From contig JAPOKJ010000035.1 of the NCBI GenBank assembly GCA_029977705.1, forward strand, positions 1-39,903: a DNA stretch of 39,903 bases. Direction: 5' to 3'. This DNA is from Burkholderiales bacterium (GTDB lineage Bacteria > Pseudomonadota > Gammaproteobacteria > Burkholderiales > Burkholderiaceae_E). A model generated the notes under the pieces. The model did no database searches. It was not told the DNA's origin and saw nothing but the letters and a program-made list of their open reading frames with translations. Positions 24,403-32,792 of the stretch are shown piece after piece; the stretch's first letter is position 1; each line of letters starts with the position of its first letter. Both the position numbers and the translations under genes were made by a program.

Positions 24403-26064
24403 CTAGCCGGCCGCGCCGGCAAACACCATGCTGCGCCCGGGCGCGGCCTCGAACAAGGCCTTGGTGTAGGCATGCTGCGGATTGGCGAACATCTCGCGCG
24501 TGGGTCCGTGTTCGACGATCTCGCCCTTGGACATCACGACCACCTGGTCACAGATCTGCGCCGCCACGCGCAGGTCGTGGGTGATGAACAGGATGGCCAG
24601 GTTCAGCTTGGCCTGCAGTTCCTCGATCAGCTTGAGGACCTGGGCCTGCACCGAGACATCGAGCGCCGACACCGCCTCGTCGCAGATCAGCAGTTCGGGG
24701 TGCATGGCCAGTGCCCGCGCGATGCAGATGCGCTGGCGCTGACCGCCCGAGAACTGGTGCGGATAACGATCCAGGGCATCGGGGTCCAGGCGTACCAGGT
24801 TCATCAGTTCGCGTGCCTCGGCCATCGCCTGGCTGCGGCTCATGCCGTAGTTCATCGGCCCTTCGATGATGGACTCGCCCACGCTGCGGCGCGGGTTCAG
24901 TGAACGATACGGATCCTGGAAAACGATCTGCACCTTCTGGCGCAGCGCCCGCATCTGGCGCACCGTGCGCTGCGCGATGTCCTGTCCGGACAGGGCGATC
25001 ACGCCTTCGGAAGGCTCGATCAGGCGTGCGATGCAGCGCGCCACGGTGGACTTGCCGGAGCCAGACTCGCCCACGATGCCCAGCGTCTCGCCCTTGCGGA
25101 TCTGGAAGCTGACCTGGCGCGCCGCGTTGACCGTACGCTTGCCGCCAAAGATGGAGTCCGTCTTGTAGGCCTTGCCCAGGTTTTCGGTGCGCAGCACGAC
25201 CGGTGCCGAGGCCAGTGCAGCCAGGTGCGCCGCACTGGGCGCAGGCGGCGTCGGGCTGGGCACCGAGGCAATCAGCATGCGGGTGTATTCATGCTGCGGG
25301 TTGCGCAGGATCTCGTCCTTGGGGCCGAGTTCGACCAGTTCGCCGAACTTGAGCACCGCCACCTTGTCCGCAATATCGGCCACCACGCCAAAGTCATGGG
25401 TGATGAAGAGCACGCCGGTCTGGCGCTCGGTCTGCAACTCACGGATCAGCTTGAGGATCTGGGCCTGGGTGGTGACATCGAGCGCGGTCGTGGGTTCGTC
25501 GGCGATCAGCAGCGCGGGCTCGAGAATGAGCGCCATCGCAATCATGATGCGCTGGCGCTGCCCACCCGAGAGCTGGTGCGGGTAGGAGGCATACATGCGC
25601 TGCGGATCCGGCAGATGGACCTGCTCGATCATGGCCAGAACCTTGGCGCGGCGGGCAGCGGCATCCAGGGGCGTATGCTCGCGCAGCACCTCGTCGATCT
25701 GGTCGCCGCAGGTCATGACCGGGTTCAGGGCTGTCATAGGCTCCTGGAAGATCATGCCGATGCGTACGCAGCGCAACTCGCGCAGACGCGCCTCGCTGGC
25801 ACGGGTGATGTCCTCGCCCTGCAGGATGATCTGGCCACCGACGATCGGCAGCGCCTTGGCCAGCAGGCCCATCGCCGAGAAGGCGATCACCGACTTGCCG
25901 GAACCCGACTCGCCGACCAGGCACACGATCTCGCCCGGTGCCACGGTGATCGAGACGTTGTTGACCGCATGGGCACGATCACCGCCCTTGGGCAAGGCAA
26001 TCCCCAGCTGGCGCAGCTCGAGTACCGGGGCAGTGGCGGCGGCGGGCGTGTTCATGGGCGTCAC
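24403..26064 (-). CDS. Dipeptide/glutathione-type ABC transporter, fused double ATPase
   Basis: A 553-residue ATPase that joins DppD-like and DppF-like halves in one chain, as in GsiA. Each half has a Walker A (GESGSGKSV and GESGSGKST), a signature (LSGGQRQRI and FSGGQRQRI), a Walker B (LLIADEPTTALDV and LLICDEAVSALDV) and the oligopeptide-transporter C-terminal extension. It energises the two permeases encoded just upstream in the transcript. The start is GTG 26064 (overlapping the permease stop by 4 nt) or ATG 26055. It is the last gene of the minus-strand operon. Confidence 0.92.
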   Translation of the reverse strand: MTPMNTPAAATAPVLELRQLGIALPKGGDRAHAVNNVSITVAPGEIVCLVGESGSGKSVIAFSAMGLLAKALPIVGGQIILQGEDITRASEARLRELRCVRIGMIFQEPMTALNPVMTCGDQIDEVLREHTPLDAAARRAKVLAMIEQVHLPDPQRMYASYPHQLSGGQRQRIMIAMALILEPALLIADEPTTALDVTTQAQILKLIRELQTERQTGVLFITHDFGVVADIADKVAVLKFGELVELGPKDEILRNPQHEYTRMLIASVPSPTPPAPSAAHLAALASAPVVLRTENLGKAYKTDSIFGGKRTVNAARQVSFQIRKGETLGIVGESGSGKSTVARCIARLIEPSEGVIALSGQDIAQRTVRQMRALRQKVQIVFQDPYRSLNPRRSVGESIIEGPMNYGMSRSQAMAEARELMNLVRLDPDALDRYPHQFSGGQRQRICIARALAMHPELLICDEAVSALDVSVQAQVLKLIEELQAKLNLAILFITHDLRVAAQICDQVVVMSKGEIVEHGPTREMFANPQHAYTKALFEAAPGRSMVFAGAAG

Positions 26065-26945
26065 AGTTTCTTGGACATGCGCGGATCGATGGTGTCGCGC
26101 AGGCCATCACCGAGCATGTTGATGCCCAGCACCGTCAGGGCCAGGAAGATGCCGGGATACAGGATGTTGTGCGGGAACAGCTGGAAGCTGGAACGGCCCT
26201 CGGCCATGATGTTGCCCCAGGTGGGCACTTCGGGGGGAATGCCCACGCCCAGGAAGCTGAGGATGGCCTCGACCAGGATGGCAGCACCACAGATGTAGGT
26301 GGCCTGCACGATGAGCGGGGCAATCGTGTTGGGCAGCACATGGCGCCACAGGATCTTGGGTGTGGGCGTGCCCACCGAGATGGCCGCCTCGACATAGGGC
26401 TCTTCGCGGATCGAGAGCACGATCGAGCGCACCAGTCGCACGACACGGGGAATTTCGGGGATGGCCACGGCAACGATCACGGTCAGCAGCGAGGCACCGG
26501 ACAGGGACACCAGCGCAATGGCCAGCAGGATGGCAGGGATGGCCATCAGACCGTCCATGATGCGCATCACGATGCCATCGACGCGCCGGAAGTAGCCGGA
26601 CACCAGACCGATGAGCAGGCCGATGAAGACACTGATGATGGCCACCGACAGGCCGACCACCAGAGAAACCCGCGCGCCATAGACGACGCGCGCATAGACA
26701 TCGCGACCCAGGCTGTCGGTACCGAAATGGGCCACCTTGTTGATCTTGTTGCCTTCGTCATCGCGCTCGGTGACCTCGAAACCCGGTACCTTGTTGCGGT
26801 TGCTGGGGTTGATGGCGCTGGGGTCGCTGCTGGTGAGCAGCGGCGCCGACAGGCCCATCAGGGCGATCAGGATCACCAGCACGAAGCCGATCAGGACGCT
26901 GGGCGACTTGATCAGTTTGCGAAGGAGCGAGGGCTGGTTTTGCAT
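26061..26945 (-). CDS. Dipeptide-type ABC transporter permease (DppC-like)
   Basis: A 294-residue inner-membrane permease. It has an N-terminal membrane segment, a periplasmic loop with HFGTDSLGRDVYARVVYGAR (the DppC/OppC hallmark), then five membrane segments and an EAA-type loop (EAAISVGTPTPKILWRHVLPN). It pairs with the DppB-like protein. The gene lies 31 nt downstream of that permease and overlaps the ATPase gene by 4 nt. Confidence 0.92.
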   Translation of the reverse strand: MQNQPSLLRKLIKSPSVLIGFVLVILIALMGLSAPLLTSSDPSAINPSNRNKVPGFEVTERDDEGNKINKVAHFGTDSLGRDVYARVVYGARVSLVVGLSVAIISVFIGLLIGLVSGYFRRVDGIVMRIMDGLMAIPAILLAIALVSLSGASLLTVIVAVAIPEIPRVVRLVRSIVLSIREEPYVEAAISVGTPTPKILWRHVLPNTIAPLIVQATYICGAAILVEAILSFLGVGIPPEVPTWGNIMAEGRSSFQLFPHNILYPGIFLALTVLGINMLGDGLRDTIDPRMSKKL

Positions 26946-26976
26946 CGGGCGGGCGGACGGTGGGATCGCTGCAGGG

Positions 26977-27918
26977 TCAGTAGCGGATGCGCGGGTCGAG
27001 CACCGTATAGGCCAGATCGATCAGCAGGTTGATGACCACATAGGTGAGCGAGAACAGCATGATCACCGCCTGCACCGTCGGATAGTCGCGTGCGAGCACC
27101 GCATCGACTGTCAGACGCCCCAGGCCAGGGATATTGAAGACGCTTTCGGTGACGACCACGCCACCGATCAGCAAGGCCACACCGATACCGATGATGGTGA
27201 CGATGGGCACGGCAGCGTTGCGCAGCGCATGACCGACCACGACCTTCCATTGCGCCAGGCCCTTGGCCCGGGCGGTGCGCACGTAATCTTCGTTGAGCAC
27301 CTCGAGCACGCTGGTGCGGGTCATCCGGGCGATCAGGGCCACGTAGATGATGGCCAGGGTGCAGGCCGGCAGGATCAGATGGTGAAGAAAGGGTCCCAGT
27401 CCTTCAGACAGCGGCTTGTAGCCCTGCACCGGAAACCAGTCCAGCTTCATCGAGAAGAAAAAGATCAGCAGATAGCCGACCACGAAGGCCGGCACGGAGA
27501 AGCCAAGCACCGAAAAGCCCATCACGATCCGATCCAGCCAGGAGCCCTGCTTCCAGGCCGCCAGGGTGCCCAATGGCACCGCCACCAGGGTGGCGATGAG
27601 GATGGTCAGGGTGGCCAGGGCCACGGTCGGCCCGATGCGATCGGCAATCATCGAGGAGACCGACTTCTTGTAGAAGAAGGATTCCCCGAAATTGCCGCGC
27701 AGCATGTCGCTGGTCCAGATGAAGAACTGGGTCACCACCGGCTTGCTCAGGCCGAGCTTCTCGCGAATCTCGGCCACCTCGGACTCGGTGGCCGACTGGC
27801 CGGCGATGACGACCGCGGGATCACCAGGGGTGAGCCGGAGCATCAGGAAGATCAGCACCGCCACGATCAGGATGACCGGAATAGTGGCGAGCAGACGGCG
27901 ACCGATGTAGGCCCACAT
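26977..27918 (-). CDS. Dipeptide-type ABC transporter permease (DppB-like)
   Basis: A 313-residue permease beginning MWAYIGRRLLATIPVIL with LRLTPGDPA, the standard DppB/OppB/GsiC start. Six membrane segments are seen with an EAA-type loop (DYVRTARAKGLAQWKVVVGHALRNA). It forms the translocation pore with the DppC-like partner. It lies 30 nt after the binding protein gene in the same operon. Confidence 0.92.
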   Translation of the reverse strand: MWAYIGRRLLATIPVILIVAVLIFLMLRLTPGDPAVVIAGQSATESEVAEIREKLGLSKPVVTQFFIWTSDMLRGNFGESFFYKKSVSSMIADRIGPTVALATLTILIATLVAVPLGTLAAWKQGSWLDRIVMGFSVLGFSVPAFVVGYLLIFFFSMKLDWFPVQGYKPLSEGLGPFLHHLILPACTLAIIYVALIARMTRTSVLEVLNEDYVRTARAKGLAQWKVVVGHALRNAAVPIVTIIGIGVALLIGGVVVTESVFNIPGLGRLTVDAVLARDYPTVQAVIMLFSLTYVVINLLIDLAYTVLDPRIRY

Positions 27919-27948
27919 GGTGTTGTCCGGTGCGTTGTGCGGTCGTAC

Positions 27949-29541
27949 TTACTTCTTGGACACGTTCCAGAACGCGGTCACCGGGGCGATCGGCACGCCA
28001 TCGATGTTCTTGCGCATGGCCATCGGGGCATACCACTGGCCCAGGTTCACATGGGTGGGGTACTCGAGGTAGCGCAGCTGCACCGCTTCGGCGATGGCCT
28101 TTTGCTTGCCCGGGTCGCCCATGCGGGCAAACTGGTCACGCAGCAGTTCCATGCGCTCGTCGCAGGGCCAGCCGAACAAGGCCTTGTCGCAGGACGAATT
28201 CAGGAAGGCGGTGGACACCGGGTTGAGCACATCGGCCGCCACCCAGGAGGTCAGGAAGGCATGCCAGCCCCCCTGCGAGGGCAGGTCGCGCTTGGCACGG
28301 CGGGCCACCACGGTCTGCCAGTCCATCGACTGCATGTCGACCTTGAAGCCGGCCTTTTCCATCAGGGACTTGGCCACCGGGGCCAGGTTGGTGAGCACCG
28401 CCAGGTCGGTCGAGTGCAACAACACGATAGGGGTACCGTCGTACTTGGCCTCGGCCAGCAGTTCGCGGGCCTTCTTCATATTGGACTCGAACTTGTCCTT
28501 CATGCCGACTTCGCTGGCCAGCGGCGTACCGCAGATGAAAAGCGGCTTGCACAGCTTGTAGTACTTGGCATCGCCCACCACCGCCTTCAGGAAGTCTTCC
28601 TGGTTGAAGGCATAGAACAGGGCCTGACGGATCTTGGCATTGTCGAAAGGCTTGGCCGTCGTGTTGAAGCGGAACACGAACTGGTTGCCCAGCGGGTTGG
28701 CATCCACGAACTTGACGTCCGCGCTCTTGGCCATGACCGGCAGCAGGTCGTGCGAGGGGATCTCGACGATGTCGACCTCGCCCTTGACCAGGGCATTGGC
28801 CGCGGTCTGCTGGTCATTGATGACCTTCCATTCGACACGGTCGACTTTCACGACCTTGCCACCAGCCATGCCGGAGACCGGCTCGGCGCGCGGCTTGTAC
28901 TTGTCGAACTTGACATAGACCGCCTTGTCGCCGGGCTTCCACTCGTCGGTCTTGAAGACGAAGGGACCCGAGCCGACGTATTCCTTGATCTGCTCGTTGG
29001 GCGAGGTGGCCGCGATGCGCGCCGGCATGATGAAGGGCACGTTCGAAGAGGGCTTGCCGAAGGCCATCAGCATCAGGCCGGTGGGCGAATTGAGCTTGAT
29101 CTCGAAGGTCTTGGGGTTGACCGCCTTGATCTCGGTGACAAAGCTCCACAGCTTCTGTCCCAGTGCGTCCTTGGCTGCCCAGCGCTTGAGCGAGGCGATG
29201 ACGTCATCACTGGTCACCGGCTTGCCGTCGTGGAACAGCAGGCCATCGCGCAGCGTGAAGGACCAGCTCAGCTCGTCCTTGGACACGCTCCACTTGTCGA
29301 CCATTTGCGGCTTGTACTCACCCTTGGCGTCCATCGCGAACAGGGTGTCGTAAATCATGTAGCCGTGGTTGCGGGTGATATAGGCCGTCGTCCAGATCGG
29401 GTCGACGATCTTCAGGTCCGAGTGCATCACCACGGTGAGCGTTTTCTGGGCCAGGGCGGCCTGCGGCAGTGCCTGCAGGCCGGCAGCCGCCGCTGCAAAC
29501 AGCAGCGCCGAAGCGGCCCGCTTGGCAAAACTCATCTTCAC
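27949..29541 (-). CDS. Dipeptide-type ABC transporter substrate-binding protein (SBP_bac_5)
   Basis: A 530-residue periplasmic binding protein. A signal peptide ends near QAALAQ. The SBP_bac_5 fold follows with YMIYDTLFAMD, LRDGLLFHDGKPVTSDDVIAS and VRQALFYAFNQ-like segments. I chose GTG 29541 (MKMSFAKRAA) because GAGGAGA lies 6 nt upstream; ATG 29556 overlaps that ribosome site. It is the first gene of the importer operon. The family takes up peptides, opines, nickel or glutathione; the ligand cannot be read here. Divergent from the hydroxyacyl-CoA dehydrogenase gene. Confidence 0.9.
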   Translation of the reverse strand: MKMSFAKRAASALLFAAAAAGLQALPQAALAQKTLTVVMHSDLKIVDPIWTTAYITRNHGYMIYDTLFAMDAKGEYKPQMVDKWSVSKDELSWSFTLRDGLLFHDGKPVTSDDVIASLKRWAAKDALGQKLWSFVTEIKAVNPKTFEIKLNSPTGLMLMAFGKPSSNVPFIMPARIAATSPNEQIKEYVGSGPFVFKTDEWKPGDKAVYVKFDKYKPRAEPVSGMAGGKVVKVDRVEWKVINDQQTAANALVKGEVDIVEIPSHDLLPVMAKSADVKFVDANPLGNQFVFRFNTTAKPFDNAKIRQALFYAFNQEDFLKAVVGDAKYYKLCKPLFICGTPLASEVGMKDKFESNMKKARELLAEAKYDGTPIVLLHSTDLAVLTNLAPVAKSLMEKAGFKVDMQSMDWQTVVARRAKRDLPSQGGWHAFLTSWVAADVLNPVSTAFLNSSCDKALFGWPCDERMELLRDQFARMGDPGKQKAIAEAVQLRYLEYPTHVNLGQWYAPMAMRKNIDGVPIAPVTAFWNVSKK

Positions 29542-29562
29542 GTTCGTTCTCCTCATGAATTC

Positions 29563-29590
29563 GGTGCACGCTGGTGCACCTTCTGATCAG
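29563..29590. promoter_or_regulatory. Repeats upstream of the dipeptide-type operon (possible operator)
   Basis: GGTGCAC occurs at 29563-29569 and again at 29573-29579, one helical turn (10 bp) apart; the second copy extends to the palindrome GGTGCACC. A further palindrome CTGATCAG lies at 29583-29590. They sit between the operon start and its likely promoter. Binding by a regulator is only a guess. Confidence 0.35.
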
Positions 29591-29702
29591 GTTTGTACTT
29601 TATCAGCAAAATGCGGGCCAGCAGGCCAGTGCCAATGCGCGCCGGGTCACCTGGCAGGAAAGGGGCCAGGCCAGCCCGTCCCGGCCCTGCGGCGCCTTGC
29701 CC

Positions 29703-29708
29703 TAAAAT
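29703..29708 (+). promoter_or_regulatory. Putative -10 element of the hydroxyacyl-CoA dehydrogenase gene
   Basis: TAAAAT lies 39 nt before ATG 29748, leaving a short leader that contains a GAAGG ribosome site (29734-29738). No clear -35 is seen. Confidence 0.4.
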
Positions 29709-29747
29709 CGCGGACATCCGAACTCCACCCCTTCGAAGGCATCTCAC

Positions 29748-30602
29748 ATGATCATCCAGACCATCGGCATCATCGGCGCAGGCACCATGGGCAACGGCAT
29801 CGCGCAGGTTTGCGCCCAGGCCGGCCTGTCCGTCGTGATGCAGGACATCAGCGACGCCGCCCTGGCCCGGGGCATGGCGACCATTGCCGGCTCGCTCGAC
29901 CGCGCCATCAAGAAAGGCGCGCTGACCGAGGAGGGCAAGACAGCCCTGCTCGCCCGCATCAAGACCAGCACCCAGACCTCCGAGCTGGTGGCGGCCGACC
30001 TGATCATCGAGGCGGCCACCGAGAACGAGGCCCTCAAGGTCAAGATCCTGCAGGGGGTCGATGCCATCGCCCGGCCCGAGACCATCATCGCCACCAATAC
30101 CTCATCGATCTCGATCACCAAGCTGGCTGCCGCAACGCAGCGGCCCGACAAGTTCGTCGGCATGCACTTTTTCAATCCGGTGCCGGTAATGGCGCTGGTC
30201 GAGGTGATCCGCGGCCTGAAAACCTCCGAGGACACGGTCAATGCCGTCGCCGCCATGGCCAAGGCCCTGGGCAAGACCCCGATCGGCGTCAAGAACAGTG
30301 CCGGTTTCGTCGTCAATCGCATCCTTTGCCCGATGATCAACGAGGCCATTTTCGCGCTCCAGGAGGGCCTGGCCAGTGCCGAGGAGATCGACGCCGGCAT
30401 GCGCCTGGGCTGCAATCATCCGATCGGCCCGCTCGCACTGTGCGACCTGATCGGTCTGGATGTGCAACTGGCGGTGATGGAAGTGCTCTACAGCAACTTC
30501 AATGACAGCAAGTACCGCCCTGCGCCCCTGCTCAAGGAAATGGTCGATGCCGGCATGCTCGGCCGCAAGACCGGCCGCGGCTTCTACAACTACGCCAAGT
30601 AA
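29748..30602 (+). CDS. 3-hydroxybutyryl-CoA dehydrogenase family protein
   Basis: A 284-residue NAD(P)-dependent 3-hydroxyacyl-CoA dehydrogenase. Seen: the Rossmann motif GIIGAGTMGNGIAQ at the N-terminus, the TNTSSISITKLA segment, the catalytic His-Glu region (GMHFFNPVPVMALVEVI), and the C-terminal GLGCNHPIGPLALCDLIGLD-like signature with GRGFYNY near the end. It would oxidise (S)-3-hydroxyacyl-CoA or reduce acetoacetyl-CoA. Length is standard for Hbd/PaaH. It stands alone, without thiolase or enoyl hydratase genes, so the pathway (fatty acid, phenylacetate or polyester metabolism) is undetermined. Confidence 0.93.
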   Translation: MIIQTIGIIGAGTMGNGIAQVCAQAGLSVVMQDISDAALARGMATIAGSLDRAIKKGALTEEGKTALLARIKTSTQTSELVAADLIIEAATENEALKVKILQGVDAIARPETIIATNTSSISITKLAAATQRPDKFVGMHFFNPVPVMALVEVIRGLKTSEDTVNAVAAMAKALGKTPIGVKNSAGFVVNRILCPMINEAIFALQEGLASAEEIDAGMRLGCNHPIGPLALCDLIGLDVQLAVMEVLYSNFNDSKYRPAPLLKEMVDAGMLGRKTGRGFYNYAK

Positions 30603-30626
30603 GCGGTTGAATCCACCAAGGCCTCC

Positions 30627-31535
30627 TCATTTCCGGCCGAGGTGACCGCTGGCGATCCGGTAAATCTCCGGGGCCCGCTGCATCGTTTCGCGATAGCCCG
30701 CATCGATGGCACGGCGCCGGAAAGTATCCGAGGTGCTGACCCAGTATCCGAAAAAGGGGTGCAGGTTCAGGTCGGCATGGCGCACATCGGCCTCGGTGAG
30801 GCGACGCTTGAGCAGGTCGCCCTCACGGTAGTACTGCGCGCCCTCGGGCGCCCGGTCTTCGTGGGCCGAGCAGTCCACGCTCAGCACCCTGGCCGCTCCC
30901 ATCGCCCGCGCCAGCCGCACGGGCACCGGTGTGACGCGATCCGCATCCAGATAGGTCTTGCCGCGGATACGCACCGGGGTAAATTGCCCCTCGATGGCGC
31001 AGCAGGCCTGCACTGCGATACCGGCGTCGCCCCGCGCAAAGACGACCGGACGGCGGTCCTCGGCGCGCATCGCCACCGGCAGAAAACGGGTCGGCAGGGC
31101 CTCCAGGGGCCGTCCCCCGAGTTGCTGATTGATGAAATCCACGATGGGTGCGCCGGAGAGTCGCTCCTCACCGCCCACGGCAAGGCGGGCCAATCCGGTC
31201 ACGCCCAGCGCCATCGCCAGCGACTCGATCTCATCGGCTGGCTTGCCGGCCGCATACAAGGCGCCCACCAGTGCGCCCACCGATGCGCCCACCACCAGAT
31301 TGGGTCGCACGCCGATCTGATCCAGGGCCTTGAGCACGCCGACGTGGACGAACCCGCGCGGCCCGCCCGAGCCAAGCACGAGGGCCCAGGCCGCCGTGGG
31401 CGGTAGGTCGGAGGGTACGTCCACCGGCAGGGGCGCCTGCGGTCCGTCATGGTCGCGGTCGGGCCCGAAGTGGCAGCCAGCCAAGGGGGTGAGGGGCAGC
31501 AGGCCAGCGGCCGGCAGGAATTGGCGACGGTCCAT
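30627..31535 (-). CDS. Patatin-like phospholipase, Tat-type lipoprotein
   Basis: A 302-residue lipid acyl hydrolase. The N-terminus MDRRQFLPAAGLLPLTPLAGC combines a twin-arginine motif with a lipobox (Cys21), so it should be exported folded and lipid-anchored. Seen: oxyanion hole GSGGPRG (55-61), nucleophile GASVG (Ser85), and catalytic Asp in YLDADRVTPVPV (D197), where the usual DG[GA] reads DAD. ATG 31535 was chosen over an upstream ATG (31604) because it gives this export signal. It converges on the hydroxyacyl-CoA dehydrogenase gene with a 24-nt gap. Substrate lipid unknown. Confidence 0.88.
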   Translation of the reverse strand: MDRRQFLPAAGLLPLTPLAGCHFGPDRDHDGPQAPLPVDVPSDLPPTAAWALVLGSGGPRGFVHVGVLKALDQIGVRPNLVVGASVGALVGALYAAGKPADEIESLAMALGVTGLARLAVGGEERLSGAPIVDFINQQLGGRPLEALPTRFLPVAMRAEDRRPVVFARGDAGIAVQACCAIEGQFTPVRIRGKTYLDADRVTPVPVRLARAMGAARVLSVDCSAHEDRAPEGAQYYREGDLLKRRLTEADVRHADLNLHPFFGYWVSTSDTFRRRAIDAGYRETMQRAPEIYRIASGHLGRK

Positions 31536-31617
31536 GGTGGGTGATGAGGGAACGGCGCGACTATGCCACAGGGCCCTGCCAGTGGGCGTGATCAGCCCTG
31601 CCACCGGCGATGCATCG

Positions 31618-31623
31618 TATGAT
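31618..31623 (+). promoter_or_regulatory. Putative -10 element (TATGAT) of the CnbZ/RidA-like gene
   Basis: TATGAT is followed by 9 nt and an ATG at 31633 that is in frame with the gene. This is the third instance of the layout in the window. Translation could start there (leaderless) or at ATG 31672, which has a ribosome site. Confidence 0.4.
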
Positions 31624-31671
31624 CAGGTCGCCATGACGCCCATCGGGGGTGCCAGGCCGCGAGGACTCGCC

Positions 31672-32436
31672 ATGTCACGTTTGCACCCTTTTGTTGCTGG
31701 CCATTACGATTTCCTTGAAGGCGGTTTTCCGTACAGCGCGGGTGTGATCGCCCGGGCCGGTGCCCACCTGGAGCGCGTCCGTCTGAAGACCCCCCTGCCG
31801 GTGGCCGCCGGCTTCGAGGCGATCGCCGCGCACCTGCGCAGCCGGGGCCTGCCCCTGACCGCCCTGTGCGCCGCCGAGCTGCGCTCCCCGCAGCCCTTCA
31901 CCTTTGCCGGATTCCACGACTTCAACATCGGCTATGTCGAGGTGCTCAAGTCCTGGGGCCTGGTGCGCGACGGACTGAATCCGGTGGCACGCAGCAATGT
32001 CTGCCCGGTATTCGATGCACCGCGCGAGCCGGTGTTCCATGCCTTCAGCTATAGCGTGCCCGATGCGGCCGCCGGTGATGCCCAGGGGCGCGACTACGTG
32101 GTGGCAGGCAGTGGCGAGTGGCCGGAGGATCAGCCGTTTCCGGCCGGTATCGTGGCCCGAGGCGACCTGTCGCCGGCGGGCCTGGCGCACAAGGTGCGCT
32201 ATGTGCTGGACACCATGCAGGCGCGCTGCGCCGGCCTGGGCGGCCAATGGTCGCGGGTGACGGCGGCCCAGGTCTATACCGCCGAGGACTTCCATGCCCT
32301 GCTGGGCAGCCACTTCGCGAAGGCAGGTCTGACCCCGGGCGGCCTGACCTGGCAGGTCTGCAAGCCGCCGATCCTGGAGCTGGACTTCGAGATGGATGTG
32401 CGTTCGCTGGCCATCGAGCAGGTGTTGCTGCCATGA
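31672..32436 (+). CDS. CnbZ-like/RidA-related putative deaminase
   Basis: A 254-residue protein. From memory its sequence resembles the family named after CnbZ, a 2-amino-5-chloromuconate deaminase of nitroaromatic degradation; the C-terminal half (GIVARGDLSPAGLAHKVRYVL and VTAAQVYTAEDF) looks like a RidA-type fold. Neither link was tested. ATG 31672 has GAGGA 6 nt upstream; an in-frame ATG at 31633 follows a TATGAT element. No aromatic ring-cleavage genes are nearby, so the true substrate may be a different enamine or imine. The stop overlaps the next start (ATGA). Confidence 0.6.
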   Translation: MSRLHPFVAGHYDFLEGGFPYSAGVIARAGAHLERVRLKTPLPVAAGFEAIAAHLRSRGLPLTALCAAELRSPQPFTFAGFHDFNIGYVEVLKSWGLVRDGLNPVARSNVCPVFDAPREPVFHAFSYSVPDAAAGDAQGRDYVVAGSGEWPEDQPFPAGIVARGDLSPAGLAHKVRYVLDTMQARCAGLGGQWSRVTAAQVYTAEDFHALLGSHFAKAGLTPGGLTWQVCKPPILELDFEMDVRSLAIEQVLLP

Positions 32437-32792
32437 GGGCCACACGCATCGGCTGCTTCGCCATGGCCTTGGCGGCAGCCTGTCCCCTGCGGGCCGAAAC
32501 CGATCTGCCTGCGCCGGCCGTCTTCGTGGCATCGATGGAGTTGTCGATTGCCTTGTGTTCGAAGCGCTCGCCCGACAAGGCGTCGCAGTACGAGTCGGTC
32601 CGCCCCGTGGCCAACCAGATGTTTGCCAAACGCAACTACCGCTCGTATGTCGGAACGCCCGAGTACAGCAGCACCTACGACAAGATGCAGGCCGAAGCCA
32701 GGGACATGCCGGAGCAGGAACTGGCCAGGCATTGCGATTCCCTGTTGCTGCTGCTCAAGGTACCGAATCAGGGCATCGTGTATTACAACTGA
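32433..32792 (+). CDS. Small exported protein of unknown function
   Basis: A 119-residue protein I do not recognise. A signal peptide (MRATRIGCFAMALAAACPLRA) precedes a mature region with two cysteines and many charged residues. ATG 32433 overlaps the preceding stop (ATGA), so it is coupled to the CnbZ-like gene. Its last 10 nt overlap the 3' end of the convergent livM-like gene. The mature part looks mainly helical. Confidence 0.7.
   Translation: MRATRIGCFAMALAAACPLRAETDLPAPAVFVASMELSIALCSKRSPDKASQYESVRPVANQMFAKRNYRSYVGTPEYSSTYDKMQAEARDMPEQELARHCDSLLLLLKVPNQGIVYYN

Noticed and set aside
26737-29586. A 949-codon open frame on the plus strand across the dipeptide transporter genes
   Set aside because: It lies opposite three clear ABC genes. 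Its His/Asp/Gly-rich, low-complexity translation is what the reverse of GC-rich codons gives.
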